In this document: piece after piece, positions 1-5,080 of the stretch | How the letters are laid out: every line of letters starts with the position of its first letter | How positions within the stretch are numbered: position 1 is the stretch's first letter | Assembly (NCBI GenBank): GCA_014377395.1 | Contig: JACMPS010000137.1 | Location: 1 to 5,080 of the forward strand | Source: Chthonomonadaceae bacterium | GTDB taxonomy: Bacteria; Armatimonadota; Chthonomonadetes; Chthonomonadales; Chthonomonadaceae | Reading direction: 5' to 3' | Length of the DNA: 5,080 nucleotides | Notes under the pieces: generated by a model | The model's input: the letters and a program-made list of their open reading frames with translations, nothing else | The model's database searches: none | What the model was told of the DNA's origin: nothing | Position numbers and translations under genes: made by a program

Positions 1-1382
1 AATTCGCAATGAATGATCGGAATGGGACAGCCCCAGTAACGTTGTCGTGAAATCAGCCAGTCCCGCAAACGATAATTGACAATTCCACGTCCGATACTGT
101 TTTTTTCAATCCACAGAATGACCTTTTTGACGGTTTCTTTGTTGTTCGGTTCTCCTGTAAAGGGACAGGTCGGCGAAGTTTGCCCTGTCTCTGGTGGGAA
201 AAAGGTCATTACGCCACCCGTTGGTAATGCCTCCGTCATCTCTGCTTCAGTTTGATTTTCGGACGTTTTGTAAACCAGCACCACCGGAATTTCATATTTG
301 CGGGAGAACTCGAAGTCGCGCTGATCGTGTGCGGGAACCGCCATAATCGCCCCGGTTCCGTATCCCATCAAAACGTAGTCGGCAATCCAAATCGGAATTG
401 GCTTTCCATTCACGGGATTATTGGCGTAGGCTCCGGTAAAGACGCCCGTTTTGGTGCGCTCTGTAGATTGACGATCAATCTCTGTCATGCGTTGTGCCCG
501 CTCGACATACTCCTTAATCGCCGCCTCCTGCTCAGGCGTCGTCAGGGGCGCGACAAGCGGGTGTTCGGGTGCCAGCACCATAAAGGTTGCCCCCCAGAGC
601 GTGTCCGGGCGCGTCGTGAAAACGCTAATCGTGCTATCCGCCCCATAAACAGGGAAACTAACTTCCGCCCCCTCACTTCTCCCAATCCAGTTGGCTTGCA
701 ACGCTTTTACGTAATCGGGCCACTTGATCTTGTCCAGATCGTCGAGCAATCGTTGCGCGTAGTCCGTGATTTTGAGATACCATTGCGGCATCAATTTCTT
801 CTCGATCAGGGCATTGGAACGCCAGCCACGCCCGTTCACCACTTCGTCGTTGGAGAGAACGGTTTTGTCCACCGGGTCCCAGTTCACCGTTGAAAAAGAG
901 CGTGTGGCAAGTCCCCGTTCGTGAAGTTTCAGGAAAATCCATTGCGTCCACTTATAATAATCAGGCAAACTCGTGTTGATTTCGCGTGACCAGTCATAAG
1001 CCATGCCTACCAAATTTAATTGACGCTTGTAGTTGGCAGCATATTCCGGCACCATCTCCGAAGGATTGCGCTTTTGCTTGATCGCTTCATTCTCGGCGGG
1101 TTGCCCGAAACTGTCCCAGCCCATCGGGTGAAGCACCCGAAATCCCTGCATGGCTTTCAGGCGACACGCTACGTCCATCGGGACATAGTTGCGGCAATGC
1201 CCGACGCTGATCCCCGCCCCCGACGGATACGGAAACATTTCCAGACCATAAAATTTAGGCTTTGCGGGGTCGGTTTCGACTTTGTAGAGATCGGCTTCTT
1301 TCCAACGGGCTTGCCATTTTTGTTCAATGGCGCGGAAATCATAACGCTCTTCACGCGGGTTTTCTAGGGATAGGTCGGACAT
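1..1382 (-). CDS. leuS: Leucyl-tRNA synthetase, N-terminal 460 residues (cut by window edge)
   Basis: This cytoplasmic class I synthetase charges tRNA-Leu with leucine using ATP. The frame is open from the ATG at 1380-1382 to the window edge. It shows the entry motif FPYPSG at residues 50-55, a HIGH-box variant SVGH (59-62), then HPMGWDSFGQPAENEA (85-100). The CP1 editing domain carries TTRPDTLWGA (256-265) and GTGAIMAVPAHDQRDFEF (342-359), which includes the aspartate that guards against mischarging. RDWLISRQRYWG (440-451) marks the return to the catalytic core. The KMSKS loop and tRNA-binding domains lie outside the window. The insertion at 167-200 (VNWDPVDKTV to MPQW) corresponds to the zinc-knuckle region of the E. 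coli enzyme but has no cysteines, so it probably binds no zinc. The start is supported by AGGA 11 bases upstream and a TATAAT box about 55 bases upstream. Identity is near certain; there is no sign of a frameshift. Confidence 0.97.
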   Translation of the reverse strand, partial: MSDLSLENPREERYDFRAIEQKWQARWKEADLYKVETDPAKPKFYGLEMFPYPSGAGISVGHCRNYVPMDVACRLKAMQGFRVLHPMGWDSFGQPAENEAIKQKRNPSEMVPEYAANYKRQLNLVGMAYDWSREINTSLPDYYKWTQWIFLKLHERGLATRSFSTVNWDPVDKTVLSNDEVVNGRGWRSNALIEKKLMPQWYLKITDYAQRLLDDLDKIKWPDYVKALQANWIGRSEGAEVSFPVYGADSTISVFTTRPDTLWGATFMVLAPEHPLVAPLTTPEQEAAIKEYVERAQRMTEIDRQSTERTKTGVFTGAYANNPVNGKPIPIWIADYVLMGYGTGAIMAVPAHDQRDFEFSRKYEIPVVLVYKTSENQTEAEMTEALPTGGVMTFFPPETGQTSPTCPFTGEPNNKETVKKVILWIEKNSIGRGIVNYRLRDWLISRQRYWGCPIPIIHCE

Positions 1383-1436
1383 TTCGGAAGTATTCCTGAC
1401 GGATCGAGTTGGAATCGAAGTGGGTTTGTAGGACAG

Positions 1437-1442
1437 ATTATA
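1437..1442 (-). promoter_or_regulatory. Predicted -10 box of leuS
   Basis: On the minus strand the sequence reads TATAAT, a perfect sigma-70 type -10 hexamer. It lies 54 bases before the leuS ATG, so transcription would start near 1430 with a leader of about 48 bases. The matching -35 position (about 1460-1465, AGTCCT) is poor, and there is no TGn extended -10, so an activator or a relaxed -35 may be involved. The box supports leuS being transcribed independently of the gene upstream. Confidence 0.5.
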
Positions 1443-1590
1443 CCTTAGTCGCAAGGAGAAGGACTTCGAGAAAAGGAAAGGCAATTCTTCAAGATTCAGA
1501 CGAGTCTCGTATTCAGGCGGGGACGTTTAGAAACACGTGCAGACGTATCCACTTAGACTTTCGCCGTGAAACTCAGTCTGACAAACCTGA

Positions 1591-2424
1591 TCAGGAACGT
1601 TCGCTTCCACTTCCCGGTCGCAATAGTTGTTGCTCTTCCTCTGTTGCAACGGCGTGCGCTACCCGCAACAGAGTTGTCTCGCCAGTTGTGTCATTCGAAG
1701 GTCGCAATAACACGTTGCCTTCTGCTTTTCTGTCTTGGATCGCTCGAAGTTTATAAAGACAATCCTCTGCAACAGCGCGAACTTTCGGATCGGTTTCGTG
1801 TTTTAGCAGTCGTGCAATGAGGGGGATCGCCTCCGTGTCTTCGATCCGAAGCAACGCTTCCAGAGTGATCAGGCGCAAGGAGGAGAGGTGATTTCGGGTG
1901 AGCTCACGCAAGGCAACCCGTTCAGCGGTGGACATCGAAAGAGCGAGTTTGTACGTGAGGTGTGGCAAGTTCTGGAGGAGCGAAGCCTCCAACATTTTTG
2001 TACTCGGCTTATAAGGATAGCGAAGCATTTTCAGCACAGGAGCGACAAGCCGCCCGTCCTCATACTCCGTCAGCAGGGGATAAACCCAGGGACTGCGATA
2101 TTTTGCGACAAGATTAAAGGCAACATAGCCAATTCCTACAAGATAGAGACTCAGTGCCGCTTCTCGAATCAGGTTGCCTAAAGAGTTGCCGTCCGGTGCG
2201 ACAATAAGCGTGAGCAGAACCAGAAACAAACCGGCGGTAGCACGAAAGACAATTTGCTTTGACGGATAAAGGCGAGCAACAGGACGAATTGAGGCAAGGC
2301 GGGCTATTGTTTTGACTGCCTGACCGTGAGGCATCGCACGAATTTGATCAAGTGCTTTTTCGCGCCTTCTGCGTGAAGTGCTGTTTAGTTCTGTGGTGAG
2401 AAGTCGGGTTTTAGAGTTCGTCAT
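1591..2424 (-). CDS. Two-helix membrane protein with HEAT-like repeats, function unknown
   Basis: I do not recognise a named family for this 277-residue protein. Residues 1-57 are basic (RRRR at 18-21). Two hydrophobic segments follow, at about 58-76 and 89-107, separated by a short loop. By the positive-inside rule both ends should face the cytoplasm. From about 120 the chain is predicted helical, with leucine and alanine spacing of HEAT-like repeats. The clearest stretch is 187-230, where IPLIARLLKHETDP is followed by VRAVAEDCLYKL, the classic helix A-turn-helix B pattern. Such repeats usually bind proteins, so a membrane-tethered adaptor is plausible but inferred. The last 40 residues look disordered. 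The start ATG at 2422-2424 has only a distant GGGAG (2441-2445, 16 bases away). Another methionine at residue 31 is a less likely start because it would drop the basic region. The gene stands 208 bp before leuS on the same strand and diverges from the CsgG-like gene. Confidence 0.85.
   Translation of the reverse strand: MTNSKTRLLTTELNSTSRRRREKALDQIRAMPHGQAVKTIARLASIRPVARLYPSKQIVFRATAGLFLVLLTLIVAPDGNSLGNLIREAALSLYLVGIGYVAFNLVAKYRSPWVYPLLTEYEDGRLVAPVLKMLRYPYKPSTKMLEASLLQNLPHLTYKLALSMSTAERVALRELTRNHLSSLRLITLEALLRIEDTEAIPLIARLLKHETDPKVRAVAEDCLYKLRAIQDRKAEGNVLLRPSNDTTGETTLLRVAHAVATEEEQQLLRPGSGSERS
1639..1673 (-). repeat. Perfect 9-bp inverted repeat inside the 3' end of the HEAT-like gene
   Basis: CTCTGTTGC (1639-1647) is repeated inverted as GCAACAGAG (1665-1673) around a 17-base loop. 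It falls in the codons for the probably disordered C-terminal tail, about 46-80 bases before the stop. No T-run follows on either strand, so it is not a standard terminator. A second, bulged hairpin (GAAGG 1697-1701 with CCTTC 1718-1722) lies just beside it. Confidence 0.35.
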
Positions 2425-2440
2425 AGGGGTCGTGTTTTCT

Positions 2441-2459
2441 CTCCCAAATGTTAAGGGAG
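2441..2459 (-). repeat. Small inverted repeat overlapping the ribosome-binding site of the HEAT-like gene
   Basis: CTCCC (2441-2445) and GGGAG (2455-2459) flank a 9-base loop. In the minus-strand transcript the GGGAG copy nearer the ATG is the only Shine-Dalgarno-like sequence, so the hairpin would hide it. The stem is five base pairs, mostly G-C. It shares bases with the TTAACA repeats, so structure and operator cannot both be assumed. Confidence 0.3.
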
Positions 2460-2466
2460 TGTTAAG
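2449..2466 (-). promoter_or_regulatory. Tandem TTAACA half-sites, 11-bp period, possible response-regulator operator
   Basis: The minus strand reads TTAACA-CTCCC-TTAACA. The repeated unit is CTTAACA, and the two copies start exactly 11 bp apart. Direct repeats of this kind and spacing are the known binding layout of OmpR/PhoB-family regulators, and TTAACA resembles the Bacillus PhoP half-site. The site lies just downstream of the predicted transcription start of the HEAT-like gene, where a bound protein would be expected to repress. Only two copies are present and chance is possible. Confidence 0.3.
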
Positions 2467-2476
2467 AACTGATACG

Positions 2477-2506
2477 ATTGTACCCCAAAGCGATTCTTAG
2501 CGACAA
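2477..2506 (-). promoter_or_regulatory. Predicted promoter of the HEAT-like membrane protein gene
   Basis: On the minus strand, TTGTCG (2506-2501) and TACAAT (2482-2477) are separated by 18 bp, an acceptable sigma-70 type pair with four and five matches to consensus respectively. Transcription would start near 2470, giving a leader of about 46 bases before the ATG at 2424. It is the best promoter candidate in the divergent intergenic region. Confidence 0.5.
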
Positions 2507-2675
2507 GGTAAAACTATCGGGTCATTGTAAACTCGCTTCCATATCGTGCAAGCGATTTTACGGCTTCTGAGTTTTTTTCGGTCGATCTCACCGATAATAA
2601 GAAAAAACAAGGAAAAAGATTTGTAGAGATTAATTTTACAAGGAGGAATCGCCCCCTTAAAGGTAAAATGAGTCC

Positions 2676-2774
2676 ATGCCCCCGAAAAAGCGCCGGGAAG
2701 CCACGAAAAAATCTCAGGTTTTTTTAGTCACATCCGCTCTGACGCTACGTCACTTAAAGACAGGCTCTTGTTGA
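2676..2774 (+). CDS. Possible 32-residue basic leader ORF (doubtful)
   Basis: An ATG at 2676 opens a 32-codon frame ending in TGA at 2772-2774, in the same frame as the CsgG-like gene that starts 51 bases later. The peptide begins MPPKKRRE and is lysine/arginine-rich before a short hydrophobic stretch (VFLVTSALTL). A second ATG at 2668 in another frame gives a 19-residue arginine/lysine-rich peptide ending at 2727. AAAGG (2659-2663) is four bases before ATG 2668 and twelve before 2676. AAGGAGG (2640-2646) is a very strong Shine-Dalgarno sequence but is over 20 bases from either start. I recognise no family. Either frame could be an upstream leader peptide or chance. Confidence 0.15.
   Translation: MPPKKRREATKKSQVFLVTSALTLRHLKTGSC
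2740..2752. promoter_or_regulatory. Palindrome TGACG-CTA-CGTCA, possible operator
   Basis: Two perfect 5-bp half-sites flank a 3-bp centre, 74-86 bp before the CsgG-like start codon. This size and symmetry suit a dimeric repressor or activator. No specific regulator is suggested by the sequence, and a palindrome this short can arise by chance. Confidence 0.25.
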
Positions 2775-2813
2775 GTCCCCCCCTGTCCCTGTCCACCCCT
2801 GTTTCACAAAGGG
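2759..2813 (+). promoter_or_regulatory. C-rich leader with CCCTGT repeats and a possible hairpin over the ribosome-binding site
   Basis: CCCTGT occurs at 2781, 2787 and 2797, inside a stretch (2775-2802) that is almost pure C and T with single Gs. GACAGG (2759-2764) can pair with CCTGTC (2782-2787). Separately, CCC-TG-TTT (2797-2804) can fold onto AAAGGG (2808-2813) with a CAC loop and a two-base bulge, covering part of the Shine-Dalgarno AAAGGGAG (2808-2815), which is 10 bases from the ATG at 2826. The stems are short and the role is inferred. Confidence 0.25.
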
Positions 2814-2825
2814 AGTTCGGTCGCT

Positions 2826-4235
2826 ATGCCACACTTGATAAAGCGGATTGTGTTTGCAATTCTTCTCTCAACGACGCCGCTTTGCGGTGTCCCGATTTCG
2901 GCTCTTCAACACGAAGCCGAACAAAAAACCGAAACCGTGATTGCTGTTGCAGACTTCACAGGAAACGACAAAGAACTCGGTCGTTTTCTCTCTGAAACAC
3001 TCCTGACTCAGCTCGCTCAATCGGAGAAGCTTGCGCTTGTCGAGCGTACCGAGATTCGGCAAGCCTTGACCGAACTCAAACTCCAATCTACCGGACTTTT
3101 CGAGCCGCAACAGGTCAAAAAGATTGGCAAGATGCTGTCCGCCGATTGTGTGGTCGTGGGGAGTTACCTCGTTCGTGAAAACCAACTTATCGTTAATGCG
3201 CGTCTTCTCGATGTCAAAACAGGGCGGCTGACACCGGGTGGGGCGGCAAGTGTCGCGGGTAGTCGTGACGACATTCTTACGATCACGGGCAAACTGGCAC
3301 GACTTTTTCATAAGCGCGTTACAGGCGTTGAACTCGGTGCAAAAGTAGAGAACGATACCCCCTCCCGGCGATCCGCACCACGAGAAACCGTAAGCACTAA
3401 CGTTTCGCCTGATCTTTTGGATCGGTTTTCTCAGTGGAAACAGGAAGGGCTTCTTCCTCAAAATGCTCGTCCCGGAACCGTTATCACCGAGCGCGATTTC
3501 AGCAAACTGATCGAAGGTCTCAAGCAACGCCTTCCGATTGGCTCCGAGGCTCCGCTTACCCTGATGCAACCCGGTGCGGCTGTCAGCCGTCTTCGAGCCG
3601 TAACCGCGCTCCTCAAACTCACCTATCCTTCGACCCGTCTTGCGGAGTTTCGCAATCCCTCTACAGGCGATCTTCCTACCGACGCGGGTGAAGCCCCGGC
3701 GTGGGGTCTCCCCTATCTTGCACTGGCAACGGCACAGGGTTGGTGGGATCAGAATTCTCCTTTTAAGGCACGAAATGTAGCGAACTGGGCGTTTGTTTCC
3801 GCGCTCATGGAGCATCTGCCGCTTGAGGAACGACGTGCAACAAATTCTGAGGTGCGTGTTGCAAACGAGGAAAACACCGACAACTCCGATACCTACACTG
3901 GGCTTGTAATCGAAGCAGCGGGCCTCAATCCGCAACGCTCGATGTCGCCGCGTATTCTCGATGAGGATGGGTTAGTTGTTTATCCTGATCCTAAGCATCT
4001 GCCCGACGACGATATGTTGCAAGACATTGGCATGGCTTCTTACTACCGTGCCGGACAAAGTATCTCGCGTGCCGGAAGCCGCCCGCTTGTCGTGACCGCC
4101 ATTGATTGCACGGGCCCCCTCAAGTGTGATCTTGTGGTTTCACGTCAGACTGCGGATGAGATTCGCCGTGCAAACCGTTCCGGGCGTTTTCTCTGGAAGT
4201 GGGCAATCGGCATTATTACGGAGAGTTCCCGATAG
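2826..4235 (+). CDS. Exported CsgG/FlgO-like protein with SLH-like repeats and LPP20/FlgT-type C-terminal domain
   Basis: This 469-residue protein begins with KR at 6-7 and a hydrophobic core, a likely signal peptide ending near residue 26. No good lipobox precedes C20. Residues 36-165 look like the CsgG/FlgO family. They run from VIAVADFTGND through a helix (LGRFLSETLLTQLAQ) and LVERTEIRQALTEL, then KKIGKMLSADCVVVGSYL and ARLLDVKTGRL. Residues 170-215 are a linker. Residues 216-333 resemble degenerate SLH repeats: PGAAVSRLRAVTALLKL (249-265) mimics the P-x-TRAE half, and AWGLPYLALATAQGWW (292-307) the WA-PYI-AA-GW half. Residues 357-464 (YTGLVIEAAGL, MSPRILDEDGLVVY, RPLVVTAI, DLVVSRQTADEI) match the C-terminal module I know from LPP20/FlgT-like proteins. 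The start has AAAGGGAG 10 bases upstream, and an in-frame TGA at 2772 limits extension. A partner gene follows after 36 bp. A role as outer-membrane or cell-wall-linked assembly scaffold is inferred; its precise function is unknown. Confidence 0.88.
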   Translation: MPHLIKRIVFAILLSTTPLCGVPISALQHEAEQKTETVIAVADFTGNDKELGRFLSETLLTQLAQSEKLALVERTEIRQALTELKLQSTGLFEPQQVKKIGKMLSADCVVVGSYLVRENQLIVNARLLDVKTGRLTPGGAASVAGSRDDILTITGKLARLFHKRVTGVELGAKVENDTPSRRSAPRETVSTNVSPDLLDRFSQWKQEGLLPQNARPGTVITERDFSKLIEGLKQRLPIGSEAPLTLMQPGAAVSRLRAVTALLKLTYPSTRLAEFRNPSTGDLPTDAGEAPAWGLPYLALATAQGWWDQNSPFKARNVANWAFVSALMEHLPLEERRATNSEVRVANEENTDNSDTYTGLVIEAAGLNPQRSMSPRILDEDGLVVYPDPKHLPDDDMLQDIGMASYYRAGQSISRAGSRPLVVTAIDCTGPLKCDLVVSRQTADEIRRANRSGRFLWKWAIGIITESSR

Positions 4236-4271
4236 AAGTTTTCTCTTTGTGAGGGACAAAGGCAACGCCCG

Positions 4272-5080
4272 ATGAAGAAAAGGTGTGCGCTACTCAAGAT
4301 CGTTCTAACTTTCGCTCTTTGCGTACTGCCTTTTCACGCCCTGTTTGCAGAGGAAAATTCGGCTCGAACGATCACGGTGATCGCTGAGGGTTCGGCGGCA
4401 CTCGGCGAGGATCGAGGAAGAGCCGAAGAGGAAGCGTTAAGGGACGCCAAACGCAACGCGATTGAAAAAGCGGCGGGCGTGTTTCTGAAATCAAAGGCGA
4501 TTGGGCGCAATTTTGCTCAGGAAGAAGACCTGATTGTCACTCAGGCAAAGGGCTTTCTTAAGAGTTGGGAACGATTGCCCGGAACCGACCGCATCGAAAA
4601 AATCGGAGAACATGGGGAAATCCTGCACCTTCAAATTAGTGCGGAAGTGGCTCTTCTGCCTTTGCTGAAACGGTTGGAAGATATTCGGGAGGCTTACGAC
4701 GATCTTGAACGCCCCCGTATCCGTGTCAGGATTGAGGGAGATACGCCTCAACTCGCCGCGAAATCCGCTTTGACCAGAGTGCTGAAAGCCGAGGGATTTG
4801 AGGTCTCGGAGGGGGCGGCGGAAGTCGTGTTTTCCGGGCGTATCGAAACGCGCTGTACGGTTCATCTTGGCGATGCGAACACGCCTCATGGCATCGGAGA
4901 ATCAATCGCCGCCGCACGTTCGACACTCAGGCTCTCGATTATTTCCGAGGCAAGCGAAGAAGCGTTGCTCACCTATGGAACCGAGGCAACCGCTTCCAGT
5001 TTCCTCAGCGATAGCGACGCGAAAAATGGGGCTATCGAAGAGGCGGGAAACCAGTTCCTTCAACAGAACAAGGAAAGCGT
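4272..5080 (+). CDS. Exported FlgT/LPP20-like envelope protein (cut by window edge)
   Basis: The first 269 residues are present. KKR at 2-4 and a hydrophobic stretch to about A26 (ALFA, then EEN) form a signal peptide for signal peptidase I. C17 is not in a lipobox. Residues 33-130 match the FlgT N-terminal/LPP20 type of fold: ITVIAEGSAALGED, then a helix REEALRDAKRNAIEKAAGV-like in pattern (50-70), then LIVTQAKGFLKSWE (87-100) and LHLQISAEVAL (118-128). Residues 148-265 begin RPRIRVRIEG and pass through a helix (LAAKSALTRVLKAEGFEV) to VVFSGRIETR. This resembles the periplasmic second domain of the same proteins, where paired subunits often bind each other or ring structures. Its start has AAAGG 9 bases upstream. 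It lies 36 bp after the CsgG-like gene and is surely co-transcribed. In Vibrio, FlgT with FlgO and FlgP builds flagellar outer rings, but no flagellar gene is visible here, so a different envelope structure is equally possible. The gene symbol is withheld. Confidence 0.85.
   Translation, partial: MKKRCALLKIVLTFALCVLPFHALFAEENSARTITVIAEGSAALGEDRGRAEEEALRDAKRNAIEKAAGVFLKSKAIGRNFAQEEDLIVTQAKGFLKSWERLPGTDRIEKIGEHGEILHLQISAEVALLPLLKRLEDIREAYDDLERPRIRVRIEGDTPQLAAKSALTRVLKAEGFEVSEGAAEVVFSGRIETRCTVHLGDANTPHGIGESIAAARSTLRLSIISEASEEALLTYGTEATASSFLSDSDAKNGAIEEAGNQFLQQNKES

Larger units (their letters stand above)
2425..2825. other. Divergent intergenic region, 401 bp
   Basis: No convincing gene lies here. 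On the HEAT-gene side (2425-2510) are that gene's promoter and operator-like repeats. The middle (2570-2640) is AT-rich with T7 at 2572-2578, a TCGGT/ACCGA inverted repeat at 2578-2594 and purine-rich A-tracts. From 2640 there is an AAGGAGG/CCCCCTT inverted repeat, two tiny basic ORFs, a TGACG-CTA-CGTCA palindrome and a C-rich leader. I could not find a good -35/-10 pair for the plus-strand operon. GATAAT at 2593-2598, preceded by a T-tract, is the least bad -10 candidate. Confidence 0.7.

Noticed and set aside
252..1367. Plus-strand and short minus-strand open frames inside the leuS region
   Set aside because: They overlap the clear leuS reading frame and have no recognisable protein features.
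1500..1510. Palindrome ACGAG-T-CTCGT upstream of the leuS -10 box
   Set aside because: A 5-bp arm with a single central base is too short to call an operator without conservation data.
1555..1579. Terminator for the HEAT-like gene just after its stop codon
   Set aside because: AGAC-TTTC can pair with GAAA-GTCT across a 4-base bulge, but the stem is AT-rich and no T-run follows on the minus strand.
1383..1590. T-box riboswitch in front of leuS
   Set aside because: No T-box core motif is visible, and the predicted leader from the TATAAT box is only about 48 bases, too short for one.
1409..1820. Plus-strand open frames across the leuS upstream gap and the end of the HEAT-like gene
   Set aside because: Low-complexity Arg/Ser-rich translation with no ribosome-binding site; they overlap the supported minus-strand gene.
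2705..2725. A6/T7 hairpin (AAAAAA-TCTCAGG-TTTTTT) as a terminator
   Set aside because: The stem is only A-T pairs with no G-C core, and no plus-strand gene ends upstream, so termination there has little purpose.
2826..2905. Lipoprotein signal in the CsgG-like protein, as in true CsgG
   Set aside because: The cysteine at residue 20 is preceded by TPL, which does not fit a lipobox; ordinary signal peptidase cleavage near residue 26 fits better.
2868..3935. Long minus-strand open frame (355 codons) opposite the CsgG-like gene
   Set aside because: Its translation is rich in Cys, Arg and Phe with no domain pattern, while the plus-strand frame has a signal peptide, recognisable domains and a good ribosome-binding site. 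It is a shadow.

Overview
The window is a piece of a bacterial chromosome at a divergent gene junction. Two transcription units face away from a 401-bp intergenic region (2425-2825). Four protein genes are supported: two complete and two cut by the window edges. The sequence suggests a diderm bacterium, because two genes encode exported proteins of outer-membrane-associated families (CsgG/FlgO and FlgT/LPP20). One of these also carries S-layer-homology-like repeats, a combination reported in groups such as Armatimonadota, Deinococcus-Thermus and Cyanobacteria. Armatimonadota is my best guess from the protein style, but it is an inference and cannot be proved here.

Left half (minus strand): the first 460 residues of leucyl-tRNA synthetase (leuS) read from 1382 down to the window edge. 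Upstream of it, also on the minus strand, is a 277-residue protein of unknown function (2424-1591). It has a basic N-terminus, two membrane helices and HEAT-like helical repeats. A perfect TATAAT box lies before leuS, so leuS probably has its own promoter in the 208-bp gap. The HEAT-like gene has a good -35/-10 pair. The start of its predicted transcript carries two TTAACA half-sites 11 bp apart, the layout used by PhoB/PhoP-type response regulators.

Right half (plus strand): a 469-residue exported protein (2826-4235) combines an N-terminal CsgG/FlgO-like domain, degenerate SLH-like repeats and a C-terminal domain otherwise typical of LPP20/FlgT-like envelope proteins. After 36 bp follows a second exported protein (4272 to beyond 5080) that starts with a FlgT-N/LPP20-like domain. 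The pair looks like a two-gene (or longer) operon for an envelope structure. It could be an assembly or secretion scaffold anchored between outer membrane and cell wall, but the exact job is unknown.

The intergenic region holds the HEAT-gene promoter, several small inverted repeats, a C-rich leader with repeated CCCTGT and two very short basic ORFs of doubtful reality. I found no RNA gene, CRISPR array, insertion sequence or convincing factor-independent terminator. The most unusual item is the domain architecture of the 469-residue protein together with its FlgT-like partner.
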